Positions 1 to 9,513 are shown, numbered from the stretch's first letter. The stretch is 64,000 nucleotides of DNA from Rhodanobacter glycinis (GCF_006438785.1 NZ_RCZB01000001.1:124001-188000); one strand, 5' to 3'. The notes: generated by a model from the sequence alone, not told the origin. Program-made: numbers and translations.

Positions 1-621
1 CGCGGCGGCCTTCAGCGCGGGATGCGGGTGGAGCAGGGCCATGGCGACCGTCCAGCCGTCGTAGGACGAGCCGATCATGCCGACGTTGCCGTTCGATTCC
101 TTTGTGTTCTTCACCAACCAGTCGATCGTGTCCCAGGCATCGGTGGTGTCGTCGGTCTTGGTCGGGTTCAGCGGCCCCATCGGCGGGCGCGTCATGATGT
201 ACTTGCCTTCCGATTTGTATTTGCCGCGGATGTCCTGCCAGACCAGGATGGTGCTGCCGTCGGCCCAGTCCTTGTCGCCCGACCACACCGCGTCGGCCAT
301 GTGCGGACTTTTGCCGGGCGCCATGTTGCTGGCGTTGTACGGCGTGCGCTCGAGCAGCATCGGCAGGCCATGCGCGTTCTTCGGGATCAGGATCACGGTG
401 TGCAGCTTCACGCCGTCGCGCATCGGGATCATCACGTCGCGCTTGATGTAGTCGAAGTTGCCTTGCGGCTGTTTCCAGTCGGTCGGGATGTCGGACCCGG
501 TCTGGATCATGTCGGGCGTGACCTTCGCCGAATCCTGGCCCGTCGGGGGCATCGCGAACGCGGCGGCTGATAAAAGGCAGGCAAGCGAAACGAGTGCCGA
601 GCCCAGAGCGGTTTTCTTCAT
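1..621 (-). CDS. CocE/NonD-family secreted hydrolase (X-Pro dipeptidyl-peptidase S15 type), 3' end outside window
   Basis: The reading frame opens at the ATG at 621 and runs off the window edge, so only the first 207 residues are visible. It begins MKKTALGSALVSLACLLSAA, a clear Sec signal peptide ending near residue 23. After that comes the typical CocE/S15 N-terminal region: IPMRDGVKLH near residue 60, then a TPYN segment. The nucleophile elbow GSSYDGW sits near residue 190, with Ser as the expected catalytic nucleophile. The family cleaves ester or amide bonds, for example X-Pro dipeptides, glutaryl-7-ACA or cocaine. The natural substrate here cannot be told. It is probably periplasmic. Confidence 0.85.
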   Translation of the reverse strand, partial: MKKTALGSALVSLACLLSAAAFAMPPTGQDSAKVTPDMIQTGSDIPTDWKQPQGNFDYIKRDVMIPMRDGVKLHTVILIPKNAHGLPMLLERTPYNASNMAPGKSPHMADAVWSGDKDWADGSTILVWQDIRGKYKSEGKYIMTRPPMGPLNPTKTDDTTDAWDTIDWLVKNTKESNGNVGMIGSSYDGWTVAMALLHPHPALKAAA

Positions 622-676
622 GTCCAGAGCGTCCTCGTGATGGTGGTCGCGTCCGCAACCTGTCGCGGTTGCACCC

Positions 677-698
677 TGTGACTATGAGAGCGGTCACA
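677..698. promoter_or_regulatory. Inverted repeat TGTGAC-N10-GTCACA upstream of the CocE-like gene
   Basis: Two perfect 6-base arms (677-682 and 693-698) lie about 55 bp upstream of the start at 621. The half sites look like CRP half sites, but the spacer is far too long for a canonical CRP operator. It may be a binding site for another regulator or coincidence. Confidence 0.25.
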
Positions 699-810
699 AG
701 GATTTTGCAAGGCGGGTGCGAAGGCGAAAGCGTGGTAGTTCCAACGTACCGCCATGCGCAGGAGGTGGCGACATGAGTATTCAGAAACATTTGCGCTTCG
801 GGCGCAAATA

Positions 811-836
811 GCGAAGGCGGCCGTGGCCGCCTTCGC
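811..836 (-). terminator. Perfect 12-bp inverted repeat, probable terminator of the 857-1756 gene
   Basis: Arms 811-822 and 825-836 are perfectly complementary with a 2-base centre, giving a very GC-rich hairpin. It starts 20 bp downstream of the stop of the minus-strand membrane gene. There is no long U tract, so it may act with Rho or as a 3' stability hairpin. Confidence 0.5.
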
Positions 837-856
837 ATGGGAATGGATGGCGCAGA

Positions 857-1756
857 TCAGGCGGCGATTGCCGGCGCCATGTCAGACACGGTGTCGTCGC
901 CACACACATCACGCCACAGGTGATACATCACCCCGAACATCACGGTGAACATCACCAGAATCATGGCGATATAAAACGGGACGATTACCGCGAGCACGAG
1001 CCAGGAGCTGATGAGCTTGGCCAGCAGGGCGAGCAGCATGATCACGATCGCAAAGACGATGGCCACGACGATCGAGACAAGGATGGAACTCAGCGCGAAC
1101 AGGAGCAGCGGCAACACGTTCTTCAGCGCGCCGGTGACGCCGTCGCCGATGGCGCCGAACACGTTGCGCCGGTTCAGCGCGACCTGGCCGAGGCTGATCG
1201 CATAGAAACCCATCATCAACAGGCCGAATGCCATGAGAAGCGCCACGGCGATCCAGAAGCCGCCGGGCAGCGCCGGTGGCGGCTGGTGGTTGACCTGTGC
1301 AGCCAGCGCTTGCATGTACCAACTGGCGATCCCGGCTCCCGTCGCCACGATGATGATTGCGATCCCGGCGATGTAGACCACAAAGTTCGCCAGCCCGAGC
1401 CCGATCAGCCGCCATGCCTCGCCTTGTCGATAGGGATTGAAGATGTCGAGTGCACGGACCGGCTGCTCCCGTTCGGCTGCATCGACCAGCTGCAGATAGC
1501 CCGCGTAGAGCGGAATGATCAGCAGTCCGAACAACACGGAGATGGCCATGATCAAAGCGGAGGTTGCCATGCTCGGCGGCGTGCCCGCGCTCATTGCGTG
1601 GAATTGCATCGGCATCGTGATCAGCGACGGCAGCAGGCACGCCACCACCAGAAAGGCTGCTCCTCCGAACAACGGCTTCGGATGACGAAAGCCCACGCTG
1701 ATGCCGTTCGTCAGCCAGCCAAAGCCAGCCGACGGTCCCCTGGATCGTGTGGTCAT
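857..1756 (-). CDS. Polytopic integral membrane protein, BPSS1780-like
   Basis: The product has 299 residues from the ATG at 1756, which is preceded by GGGGAAGC. The in-frame extension to 1879 is GC-rich and lacks a ribosome site, so it was rejected. An N-terminal segment WLTNGISVGFRHPKPLF precedes about six hydrophobic helices with many Ala, Ile, Val and Leu residues. The overall pattern resembles the uncharacterised BPSS1780 family of inner-membrane proteins. No catalytic motif is visible and the function is unknown. It is a stand-alone gene with a strong hairpin downstream. Confidence 0.75.
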   Translation of the reverse strand: MTTRSRGPSAGFGWLTNGISVGFRHPKPLFGGAAFLVVACLLPSLITMPMQFHAMSAGTPPSMATSALIMAISVLFGLLIIPLYAGYLQLVDAAEREQPVRALDIFNPYRQGEAWRLIGLGLANFVVYIAGIAIIIVATGAGIASWYMQALAAQVNHQPPPALPGGFWIAVALLMAFGLLMMGFYAISLGQVALNRRNVFGAIGDGVTGALKNVLPLLLFALSSILVSIVVAIVFAIVIMLLALLAKLISSWLVLAVIVPFYIAMILVMFTVMFGVMYHLWRDVCGDDTVSDMAPAIAA

Positions 1757-1939
1757 GTGTTGCTTCCCCGATGATCGGCGCCCCCGCGCCGCGCAGGCCG
1801 AGCATAACGGGTAGTGGCCATGGCCATCCAGGCGCACTCGAATTCCGGGAGAGCCAGAAACTAAAGGGGCCAGAGACAATTCCTCGCGGGCTGAATGTCT
1901 CTGATCCCGAGTACGCAGCTTAAGAGCGCGATGCGCGCA

Positions 1940-2305
1940 TCAATGCCATGTACTGCGCTTGCCGCCCGCGACGGCAGGGTTCATCTCGACGCTCAAGGTG
2001 AAGGTGCGTTGTTCGTCCGGTCGCATGGCACCGACGCCAACCAGCTTGCGCGCGATCTCCTCGCCGCGTTCGTCGCGGATGGTCAGCACCATCGAGTATT
2101 CCCACGCACCGCTGTCGACGGGGTTGCGAAAGCTGCCTTCCACGCGCAGCGGTACGGACGCTGGTGTTGCGGTCGTGCTGGTCGCATCGGTGAAGTGGAG
2201 CTTGTGGCGGCAGGCGGGGCACACGACCGCACTTTCCAGGATCGTCTCCCGGCAGTGCGGACAGGTGCGTGTCGCTCCGGCTGTGCCTGGGTGTGGGTTG
2301 CTCAC
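1940..2305 (-). CDS. Small zinc-ribbon protein, translationally coupled to bactofilin
   Basis: The product has 121 residues. The start is a GTG at 2305 that overlaps the stop of the upstream bactofilin gene (GTGA), which indicates translational coupling and argues against longer upstream starts. A four-cysteine ribbon CPHC...CPAC occurs near residues 15-33. It is followed by a beta-rich region, perhaps a small immunoglobulin-like domain, that contains WEYSMVLTIRDERG. No transmembrane helix is seen. The coupling suggests it works with bactofilin at the cell envelope or cytoskeleton, but its function is not known. Confidence 0.7.
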   Translation of the reverse strand: MSNPHPGTAGATRTCPHCRETILESAVVCPACRHKLHFTDATSTTATPASVPLRVEGSFRNPVDSGAWEYSMVLTIRDERGEEIARKLVGVGAMRPDEQRTFTLSVEMNPAVAGGKRSTWH

Positions 2306-2838
2306 GGAGCGGTGCCGCCGAGTCCGTGGGTCTTGTGCGCGCTGTTGCCGTCCTTCGCATCGTCCCAACCGAACTCGGCCTGGCCGCGCATGCGCGAACC
2401 TGCCGCCACGCTGAGCGATCCTGCCTTCAGGTCGCCGGTCAGCGCGCCGCTTTGCTGCAATTCCACGTGCGCCGCGGATTCGATGTTGCCGATCAGTTCG
2501 CCCGCGATGGTGACCTTCTCGGCACGCACGCTGCCGGTCACCCTGGCGCCGGGCTCGATGGTGAGGTCGCCGCGCACGTTGACGTCGCCCTTGAAGTTGC
2601 CGGCGATGCGCACATGACCCTCACCTTCGATCTTGCCCTCGATGGTGATATCGGGCGCGATCAGCGATTCGGTCTTGGGTTTGCCCGGCGCGAGTGTGGG
2701 CGTGGGCGTGGGACGGAATGCGGGCTGCACCGGCGTCTGTGCTTCGGGCTTGGTCTCCGTGATGCCGGGGCGAGCCAGGTCCGTGGCTTCGGGCGTTTCG
2801 GTGGCGGAGGTCTTGCTGGTTTCTTTCCACAGGGCCAT
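2302..2838 (-). CDS. Bactofilin-family polymer-forming protein
   Basis: The product has 178 residues from the ATG at 2838, which has GGAG seven bases upstream. An upstream in-frame ATG at 2850 lacks such a site. The first 55 residues are disordered and rich in Pro, Thr and Glu. A bactofilin core follows from roughly 60 to 160, with the repeating short beta-strand pattern of a right-handed beta helix (for example ITIEGKIEGEGHVRIAGNF and DLTIEPGARVTG). Bactofilins polymerise without nucleotide and organise cell-wall or surface machinery. It overlaps the zinc-ribbon gene by 4 bp. Confidence 0.9.
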   Translation of the reverse strand: MALWKETSKTSATETPEATDLARPGITETKPEAQTPVQPAFRPTPTPTLAPGKPKTESLIAPDITIEGKIEGEGHVRIAGNFKGDVNVRGDLTIEPGARVTGSVRAEKVTIAGELIGNIESAAHVELQQSGALTGDLKAGSLSVAAGSRMRGQAEFGWDDAKDGNSAHKTHGLGGTAP

Positions 2839-2892
2839 GGGGGACTCCATTTCGGTCAGACGGAGGGTCAGCCTACCCCCCAAACGGCACGT

Positions 2893-2941
2893 AAAACGGG
2901 GTCAGGTTCACTTGCCTGTGCAAAAACGGAGTCACGTTCAC
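2893..2941. repeat. Two imperfect 19-bp direct repeats
   Basis: The units at 2893-2911 and 2923-2941 match at 17 of 19 positions (core AAAACGGxGTCAxGTTCAC) with a 30-bp period. They lie between the bactofilin start and the stop of the next minus-strand gene. They may be a regulator site array or a repeat-element remnant. Confidence 0.45.
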
Positions 2942-3054
2942 GTCCCGTTAGCCATTTGCTACAGGAAGGAGTTTTGATCCGCTTTGAAGTGGAAGGTGTC
3001 GGAGGCGGCCACCTGATCGGCTCAACTGTCTCAGACACCACCCTTCCATTCTTG

Positions 3055-4563
3055 TCAGTCGGACGTCACATGGAAGTGCTCGATTCTGCCGACTTTCAGA
3101 AGCGCGGCCTGCACTTCCGGTCGCGCCACGATCATATCCCGGCGCTCGTTCAAGTCCTTCGCCCCCGGCGACTCCTGCACATCGGCGTACTTTTGCATCC
3201 CGACGATCGCATCATTGCGCCATTTCGGGTCGCGCAATCGATCGATCAGCAACTTCGCCGCTTCGTCGAAATCGCCATGCAGCAGCAGCGCGTTCTGCCA
3301 CGTTCCGATGGCAATGTCGTGATGCTTGCGCAGGTAGGCCATGTGCGTATCGATGCCGGCAGTGTCTTTTTGGTCGATAGCGATCCGCAGCTTCACGCTT
3401 TCAAGTTGCATGCGCCCGAAGTCGCTCATGTTGCCTATTTCCGAGATGGCATCGAGCGCCTTGTCCGGCTGGCGGAGGTTCGCGTATAGGCCGCCCAGAT
3501 TGATGGCCTGGCTGACGTTCATGGCGCCATCTTCCGGGCGACGCGCCGCCTTCGCCATCTGTCTGGCTGCCTCGTCCCATTGCCCGAGACGACCCAGCAC
3601 ACGTGAGCGGTCGTTGAGTAGCCAGACGTATTTCTCGTCGAAATCCTTGTAGCGCTTGCTACCTTCACCCGCGGCAGCTGCAGCGACGACACCGTCAGTG
3701 ACGGCGAGGGCTTGCTTGTCCTGTCGTGTGAGCATCAACAGCCGTTGCAGGTGAAGCAGTGGGCCAAGCCGGTCCGGCGTTGCCTTGACTCGTGCTTCAG
3801 CCGCTGTGATCTCCGCCGCTGCAAGACGATCGACATCGAAAGCTTCGGGGTTTCTCTGGGTAATGACATCAAACCGTTTGTCCACACGCATGCTCAGTGC
3901 CACTTCGGCCGAGCGTATGTGCAGGGCTACGGCAGCGGCCTTGGTGACGTTACCTTTTTCGAGCAAGAGACGCGTCAGCTCCTGCCACAAGGTGTCGGGA
4001 TCTCCGTCCTCGTCGGTCCAGGATGCATCGAAAAGTGCGTCCAGCATTTCGAAGTCCGCAGTGTGGTCGTTCGATTCCACCAGTCCGCGCTGAAGGGCAT
4101 AGATCGCCTCGCTGCGGATCTCGCCCATCGCCTTCGGCCAGCGGCTCGCCAGGATGGCAGTGCAATGGGCGGCATCGCGATTGTCACGTATCGCATACGC
4201 GGTGATCAGCCGGTTCGACCAGATCGTCGCGTCAGCTGCATCGTAGGTGCTGGCCTGCACTAGCAGGCCATGCGCGACCTCGTTCTTCTTGTTTTCTTTC
4301 GCGACGAGGCCAGCCACCATCAGTGACTGGTAGCGAAGGTCCTCCGGGAGCTCGGCAAAGGCCTTTGCATGGATAGCCTTGTCGAATGCGACCTCGGCGC
4401 CGTCGAAATCACTGCTCTTGGCATCATCGAAACCCTGCTGCAGTTTTTCGCGAACGACCATGACCGGATCGGTGGGTGCAGGCTGCATCGGCGCAGGGCT
4501 GATCGACGCCTGTGCTGCACTCGCAACGATCAGCAGCACGCCGATAAGGTATAGCTTCTTCAA
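3055..4563 (-). CDS. Secreted helical-repeat (TPR-like) protein of unknown function
   Basis: The product has 502 residues from a TTG at 4563 that is preceded by GGGGAAAG and yields the signal peptide MKKLYLIGVLLIVASAAQAS. The longer in-frame extension upstream is not signal-like. The mature protein consists of alpha-helical hairpins with TPR-like spacing, such as FDGAEVAFDKAIHAKAF near 65 and a clearer repeat LGQWDEAARQMAKAARRPEDG near 365. No catalytic motif is visible. It is probably a periplasmic protein-interaction scaffold. The TTG start and monocistronic position suggest low expression. Confidence 0.75.
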   Translation of the reverse strand: MKKLYLIGVLLIVASAAQASISPAPMQPAPTDPVMVVREKLQQGFDDAKSSDFDGAEVAFDKAIHAKAFAELPEDLRYQSLMVAGLVAKENKKNEVAHGLLVQASTYDAADATIWSNRLITAYAIRDNRDAAHCTAILASRWPKAMGEIRSEAIYALQRGLVESNDHTADFEMLDALFDASWTDEDGDPDTLWQELTRLLLEKGNVTKAAAVALHIRSAEVALSMRVDKRFDVITQRNPEAFDVDRLAAAEITAAEARVKATPDRLGPLLHLQRLLMLTRQDKQALAVTDGVVAAAAAGEGSKRYKDFDEKYVWLLNDRSRVLGRLGQWDEAARQMAKAARRPEDGAMNVSQAINLGGLYANLRQPDKALDAISEIGNMSDFGRMQLESVKLRIAIDQKDTAGIDTHMAYLRKHHDIAIGTWQNALLLHGDFDEAAKLLIDRLRDPKWRNDAIVGMQKYADVQESPGAKDLNERRDMIVARPEVQAALLKVGRIEHFHVTSD

Positions 4564-4769
4564 TGTCTTTCCCCTGCATCCGTCAGCTGTGGGCAAGCGT
4601 GCCTGTTTCAGAAAGTGCAGGCAATATGTCCGACTGAAGCTAGTTACGGGCGCATGGGGTGTTGTCTGAAAGGGGACGGATGGTGCTGAGAAAAAGGAAA
4701 AATTCCGACAAACTTGCCCGTTGCTCAACGGGCTTGAGCACTCCGGCACCGCGTGGGACGATCGTGCAG

Positions 4770-5234
4770 ATGAACAGCCGCCCCGCCGCAGCACAGCACC
4801 TGCGTGACCTCGCGCGGCTGCGCCGCGTTCGCGACCGGATCGATCGGGAATACGCGCAGCCGCTGAACGTCGAAACGCTCGCCTGCGGCGTGCACATGTC
4901 GGCCGGACACCTCAGTCGCCAGTTCAAGCTCGCCTTCGGCGAGTCGCCATACAGCTATCTGATGACCCGGCGCATCGAGCGCGCGATGGCGATGCTGCGT
5001 CGTGGCGACCTCAGCGTCACCGAGATCTGCTTCGCGGTGGGCTGCGCATCGCTGGGCACGTTCAGCACGCGCTTCACCGAGCTGGCCGGGGTGCCGCCCA
5101 GCGTCTATCGGCGCGAGGCGGCGCGTGCGACTGCGGGCATGCCGTCCTGCGTGGCGCGACAGGTGACGCGACCAGTCAGGACGCAACCGATCAGGAATGG
5201 AGAAGCGCCGGCCCCCGAGTCGGATCTAGCATGA
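4770..5234 (+). CDS. AraC-family transcriptional regulator (DNA-binding domain only)
   Basis: The product has 154 residues from the ATG at 4770. It is essentially a bare AraC/XylS double helix-turn-helix. The first helix-turn-helix contains LNVETLACGVHMSAGHLSRQ and the second SVTEICFAVGCASLGTFSTR, ending with the hallmark GVPPSVYR. There is no N-terminal cupin sensor, so it may act constitutively or through protein level. The stop overlaps a possible ATG for the next gene, so it is co-transcribed with the glyoxalase-fold gene, which it may regulate. Paired AraC/VOC genes of this kind are common in proteobacteria. Confidence 0.88.
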   Translation: MNSRPAAAQHLRDLARLRRVRDRIDREYAQPLNVETLACGVHMSAGHLSRQFKLAFGESPYSYLMTRRIERAMAMLRRGDLSVTEICFAVGCASLGTFSTRFTELAGVPPSVYRREAARATAGMPSCVARQVTRPVRTQPIRNGEAPAPESDLA

Positions 5235-5263
5235 CGGCTCCTTCCATATCGAGCAGGACTGCC

Positions 5264-5674
<411 letters not shown>

Positions 5675-5708
5675 GATTTTCGATGCGAATCCATGTGAGG
5701 AGTTTCCT

Positions 5709-6185
5709 ATGAGCCCGGTTGCAAAGAAGGCCCCACGCAAGTCCGTCACGGCGGTCGCGAAGAGTGCCGAGACATTCACGGCTGCGGAGCGGGCCGCGAT
5801 GCAGGCCCGCGCCCAGGAGCTGAAAGCGGAGACGCGTGCGAACAGGAGCCGGGAGGAAGGGGAGCGTGAGCTGCTGGCGGCGATCGCCGCGATGCAGGAG
5901 CCCGACCGCGGCATGGCGATGCGGCTGCACGCCGTCGTCAAGGCCAGCGCGCCGGCGTTGATGCCAAAGACTTGGTACGGCATGCCGGCGTACGCCTTGG
6001 ACGATAAGGTCGTCTGTTTCTTCAAGGGCGCACAGAAATTCAAAGACAGGTACGCCACCTTCGGCTTCAATGACAAGGCCAGGCTCGACGACGGCGCCAT
6101 GTGGCCGACCACATTCGCGCTCAAGGCCCTGAACGCCGAGGTGGAGAAGCGGATCGCCGCGCTGGTGAAACAGGCGGTGGGCTGA
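5709..6185 (+). CDS. DUF1801/YdhG-like protein
   Basis: The product has 158 residues from the ATG at 5709, preceded by GAGGAG. The N-terminal 60 residues are rich in Ala, Lys, Arg and Glu and are probably helical or disordered. The domain that follows contains KTWYGMPAYALDDKVVCFF near 92, the signature of the DUF1801/YdhG fold, which is structurally related to the frataxin-like iron chaperone YdhG. The function of this family is poorly defined. It lies 34 bp after the VOC gene in the same direction, so it is probably the third gene of that operon. Confidence 0.8.
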   Translation: MSPVAKKAPRKSVTAVAKSAETFTAAERAAMQARAQELKAETRANRSREEGERELLAAIAAMQEPDRGMAMRLHAVVKASAPALMPKTWYGMPAYALDDKVVCFFKGAQKFKDRYATFGFNDKARLDDGAMWPTTFALKALNAEVEKRIAALVKQAVG

Positions 6186-6280
6186 GGGAACGATCCCGGC
6201 CGGGGCGTGGTTGCTCCGCGAAGCGCGACGGCCGCACAGGCACATTCCCCGGTGCCATGCCCAACCCGGTTTCGCATCGG

Positions 6281-6937
6281 CTAACGCAGCGTCATCTGGA
6301 ACAATGCGTACGCAATGATCGCCATCACCACGATGGTAGCGCACCAGTGGAGCCAAGGGCGGCGTATCCAGATCAACGGAGTGCAGGTGCCGATGATGAC
6401 CAGGCGCAGCCACATGTTCTTGTTCCAGTGGAAGGCGCCGGCATGCACGACCGTGTCAAGCGCGGTCGCCAGAATGTAGAGCACGATGAGGATGAAAAAG
6501 TAGCGGCTCTCTACAAAGTAGGCGGCAAGCAGGTTGCGCCCACGCAAGGCATGCACATCGGGCAACGCGGCGGCGCAGATCAGATACAGCAGGATGGGCA
6601 GGACGAGGCCGAGCAGAAAGGTGTCGGCATTGGATGCGGCCGTTTCCGTGACCTCGCCCAGGTACAACCCCCACCAGTAGTTGTTGACCAGCAGCAGGGC
6701 GATAAGCGCCCACGCCAGCGGCAGGGCGTTCCAGCGGATCTCCTGCCGTCGGCGCATCAGCCGGTTGAATCCGCTGAACAGCTTGGCCAGGCCCAGACCG
6801 ATGATGACCGAGATCAAGCCGATGGAATGTTCGCGAATGTCCAAGGGCGTGGCGTCCGTTTCAGGTTGTACGGGATAGCTCGCGATCACCACTGCGGCCT
6901 GATGCTTCAAGCCTCGATGCAGCCAGCATCTTGCCAC
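6281..6937 (-). CDS. Integral membrane protein, about five helices, unknown function
   Basis: This is up to 218 residues, with hydrophobic helices at LISVIIGLGLAKLF, LAWALIALLLVNNYWWGLYL, LGLVLPILLYLICAA, YFFILIVLYILATAL and a C-terminal helix. The start is uncertain. A TTG at 6844 gives LDIREHSIGLISVIIGLGL, which looks like the natural N terminus of this family, and would shorten the product to 187 residues. The ATG at 6937 is the longest option but has a weak ribosome site. No motif indicates a reaction. It lies 89 bp downstream of the MFS gene on the same strand. Confidence 0.6.
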   Translation of the reverse strand: MARCWLHRGLKHQAAVVIASYPVQPETDATPLDIREHSIGLISVIIGLGLAKLFSGFNRLMRRRQEIRWNALPLAWALIALLLVNNYWWGLYLGEVTETAASNADTFLLGLVLPILLYLICAAALPDVHALRGRNLLAAYFVESRYFFILIVLYILATALDTVVHAGAFHWNKNMWLRLVIIGTCTPLIWIRRPWLHWCATIVVMAIIAYALFQMTLR

Positions 6938-7026
6938 GCGGCTCGATCAGCGAAAAGAGTGCGAGGGACAAATCCTGATGCAGCCATGGCGATGGGGGAC
7001 AGAGGGTGGGAGCCCATCCGCGCCGA

Positions 7027-8352
7027 TCAAATCTCGCCGTCATCCTTTGCGGGCCGCCCTCGAGCATGGGCTCTGACCAGGCGCGGCTGCGTCTCCGGCA
7101 TGGTCAGCAAGACGGGCATCACGGCCAAGGCGACGACGGCGATCATCGCGCCGGGCAGGGCGGTCCATCCGGTCATCCGGATGAAAAGTTCGGCGAGGAA
7201 GGGGGTCAGGCCGCCGAAGATGGCGGTTGCCATCGTCACGCCCAGTGCCAGGCCGCTGAGTCGGCCTTCGCCGGGAAACTGCTCGGCGGTCGCCGGGGCG
7301 CCTACCGCACTTACGCTACCGGCGAGACAGGCCAGCACGATCGCACCGGCAGCGATGTGCAGCTCGCCGCCGCCGGCCATCAGGCCGAACATCGACAACG
7401 GCAGCAGCATGCCGGCGACGCCCAGCCAGATCAGCACCGGCTTGCGTCCGACCCGGTCGGAGAGTGCACCCGTCAATGGCGTGACCAGGATGACCGCCAC
7501 CGCGGCAAGGGTCGATAGCCAGAGCGAACGGCCTTCGGCGAGGATGCCCGACGAGCTCAGGAACGCCGGCACATAAGTGATGCCGACGTAATAGGTGATC
7601 GAGCCAAGTGCCGAGATGGCGAAGGTGCGCAGCAGCGCGGGTCGGTGATGGGCGATCGTGTGGCGGAGCGGGGAATCGGGCACGCTGCTCTCCTGCACCT
7701 GGCGCAGGAAATCCGGCGATTCGTCCATGGTGGATCGCGCGATCCACACGCAGCCGGCCAGCGCCGCGCCCACCAGGAACGGAATGCGCCAGCCCCAGGC
7801 GTCGAGATGAGCGGTGCTCATCGCGGCGACTACCAGGGCGGAGATCGCCACGGCGAATAGTGCGCCGACCTCGCTGGCGGCGGAGGCCAGCGAGGTGATC
7901 AAGCCGCGCCGGTCCTCGCGCGTGCCTTCCAGCAGGTAGGCGACCACGCCCGTATATTCGCCGCCGACCGAGAACGCCATGAAACAGCGCAGCAGCAACA
8001 GCAGCGCGCCCGCCGCAGGCCCGATCGCGGCATAGTCAGGCAGCAACGCCGTCGTCAGCATCGCCAGCGTCATCAGCATCATTGACAGCACCAGCGTGCG
8101 CTGCCGCCCGATGCGGTCGCCGATATGGCCGAACACCATCGCACCCAGTGGTCGCATGGCGTAGGAAATGGCGAACCCGGCGAGCGTGGTCAGCAACGAG
8201 TTGTCGCCGCCGCCGAAAAACACCCGCGACAGCACCGTGGCGAAATACAGGTAGAGCGTGAAGTCGTACCACTCCACCACCGTCGACAACGCCGCGACCA
8301 CCATGGAGGCACGCGAAATTTCGGGGGCGCTGTGCGTTACGGTCGGGGTCAT
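7027..8352 (-). CDS. MFS transporter of the metabolite:H+ symporter (MHS) family
   Basis: The product has 441 residues and twelve predicted helices. The MHS signature is clear: VVEWYDFTLYLYFA in helix 1, RPLGAMVFGHIGDRIGR in the loop between helices 2 and 3, and the second-half counterpart GALSDRVGRKP. Members import organic acids, betaine/proline, alpha-ketoglutarate or citrate by proton symport. The substrate here cannot be assigned from sequence alone. The length is normal for the family. It stands alone apart from the membrane gene downstream. Confidence 0.87.
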   Translation of the reverse strand: MTPTVTHSAPEISRASMVVAALSTVVEWYDFTLYLYFATVLSRVFFGGGDNSLLTTLAGFAISYAMRPLGAMVFGHIGDRIGRQRTLVLSMMLMTLAMLTTALLPDYAAIGPAAGALLLLLRCFMAFSVGGEYTGVVAYLLEGTREDRRGLITSLASAASEVGALFAVAISALVVAAMSTAHLDAWGWRIPFLVGAALAGCVWIARSTMDESPDFLRQVQESSVPDSPLRHTIAHHRPALLRTFAISALGSITYYVGITYVPAFLSSSGILAEGRSLWLSTLAAVAVILVTPLTGALSDRVGRKPVLIWLGVAGMLLPLSMFGLMAGGGELHIAAGAIVLACLAGSVSAVGAPATAEQFPGEGRLSGLALGVTMATAIFGGLTPFLAELFIRMTGWTALPGAMIAVVALAVMPVLLTMPETQPRLVRAHARGRPAKDDGEI

Positions 8353-8420
8353 GCCGTTGCCGGAAGCGGGTAGGTGCCGATGACAATACCTGACGCAGCC
8401 GCGGTGATGGCGCTGCAGGA

Positions 8421-8888
8421 TCAGCGCAGCGGCTGTGTCGCCGTGTCACCCTTGCATGGGACCGGCGCGCCATCCTTGCCGACAGCTTGCGTGAAGCTCG
8501 AACCGCTGCGGTTGATGACGATGCCGCCGACGCACTTCTGGTTTCGGTCCAGCCGGTAACTTGCCTTTACGCGAAGCTCTTCCTGTCGTTGCCTGTCCAG
8601 GCGTACGGCCTGCTTCGCCTGATACTGCCGAGCCTGCTCGTTCACCTCTTGATAGGTGTTGGACAAGTCCTCACGCCGCTGTTTCAGATTGACTGCGAGT
8701 TGTGCCTGGTATTGCTGTGCATGGGCTCTGGCCTGCTGCGCATCCAGTTCGGCGACGCGAGCGGAATCGCGCGTGATCTCTTCGGCGTGGCGGGCCGCGA
8801 GGTACTGGGAAAGTCCGTTCCAGGCAAACACGGCGACGATCAAACCCGCCACTCCGGCCCCGATTTTCCACGACAACGGCATGACCAT
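8421..8888 (-). CDS. Membrane-anchored coiled-coil protein of unknown function
   Basis: The product has 155 residues from the ATG at 8888. A second in-frame ATG lies at 8882. A single transmembrane helix, KIGAGVAGLIVAVFAWNGL, occupies about residues 8-26. A long Gln/Ala/Arg-rich coiled coil follows from about 35 to 110. The small C-terminal region contains two Cys residues (KCVGGIVINR and VPCKG). The topology suggests a periplasmic stalk. No enzyme motif is present. It sits just upstream, in divergent orientation, of the duplicated YciI region. Confidence 0.65.
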   Translation of the reverse strand: MVMPLSWKIGAGVAGLIVAVFAWNGLSQYLAARHAEEITRDSARVAELDAQQARAHAQQYQAQLAVNLKQRREDLSNTYQEVNEQARQYQAKQAVRLDRQRQEELRVKASYRLDRNQKCVGGIVINRSGSSFTQAVGKDGAPVPCKGDTATQPLR

Positions 8889-9141
8889 GACACCCAACCC
8901 CCAGCACGATTGTGGAAAATCCCGCACCGCCCGTACCCCGGCGAAACCTCGTCGCGAGTAGAAACAGTCTAGCTGTGAGAAGTCGCGGAGAGCGTCGGCA
9001 CCGTGCAGGGAACAAAAGTTCGGTGGTCGGTTGGCCCGGTCGATCCCCGATAAGATCGGCCCTGTCCAAATCGCCGGACTTCGCGCGTCATGGGAAAGGC
9101 GGCGCACACTGCCCGCCGATCACTCATTGTGGAGAATCCCG

Positions 9142-9489
9142 ATGCAATACCTGTTGATGCTGTATTCGAACGAGAACGGCTGGTCGCAGATGACACCGGC
9201 CGAACAGGAGCAGGGCGTCGCAGCCTACGGGGCGTATACGCAGGCGCTGAAGACGGCGGGTGTGCTGGTTGGCTCGAATCGTCTGCAAAACAGCACGACC
9301 GCCACCACCGTGCATGTGACGGATGGCAAATCGCAGGTACTGGATGGCCCCTTTGTGGACTCCAAGGAGCAGTTGGCCGGCTACTACCTGATCGATGTGC
9401 CTGACCTGGATGCAGCGCTTGCGTGGACGGCGCGCTGTCCCGGTGCGAGCCATGGCACGATCGAAGTGCGGCCCATCTGGAGCATGTGA
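9142..9489 (+). CDS. YciI/DGPF-domain protein, copy 1
   Basis: The product has 115 residues from the ATG at 9142, with GGAGAATCCCG directly upstream. It has the YciI-related fold with MQYLLMLYSNENGW at the start and the DGPF-type motif LDGPFVDSKEQLAGYYLIDV near residue 70. The C terminus GTIEVRPIWSM is typical. DGPF proteins are small dimeric proteins of unclear enzymology that characteristically sit next to ECF42 sigma-factor genes, as here. It is nearly identical to the next gene. Confidence 0.9.
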   Translation: MQYLLMLYSNENGWSQMTPAEQEQGVAAYGAYTQALKTAGVLVGSNRLQNSTTATTVHVTDGKSQVLDGPFVDSKEQLAGYYLIDVPDLDAALAWTARCPGASHGTIEVRPIWSM

Positions 9490-9496
9490 AAAGGTA

Positions 9497-9513
9497 TCAG
9501 GAACAATTCCTGA
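9497..9513 (+). terminator. Short hairpin after YciI copy 1
   Basis: TCAGGAA and TTCCTGA form perfect 7-base arms around CAA, starting 8 bp after the stop. It is weak, with no U tract. It might attenuate read-through so that the two copies are expressed from their own promoters. The rest of the 306-bp gap to copy 2 shows no other gene. Confidence 0.35.

Noticed and set aside
2974..3489. Possible TTG-started gene behind AGGAAGGAG on the plus strand
   Set aside because: Spacing to the TTG is too short and most of the frame is antisense to the secreted TPR-like gene.
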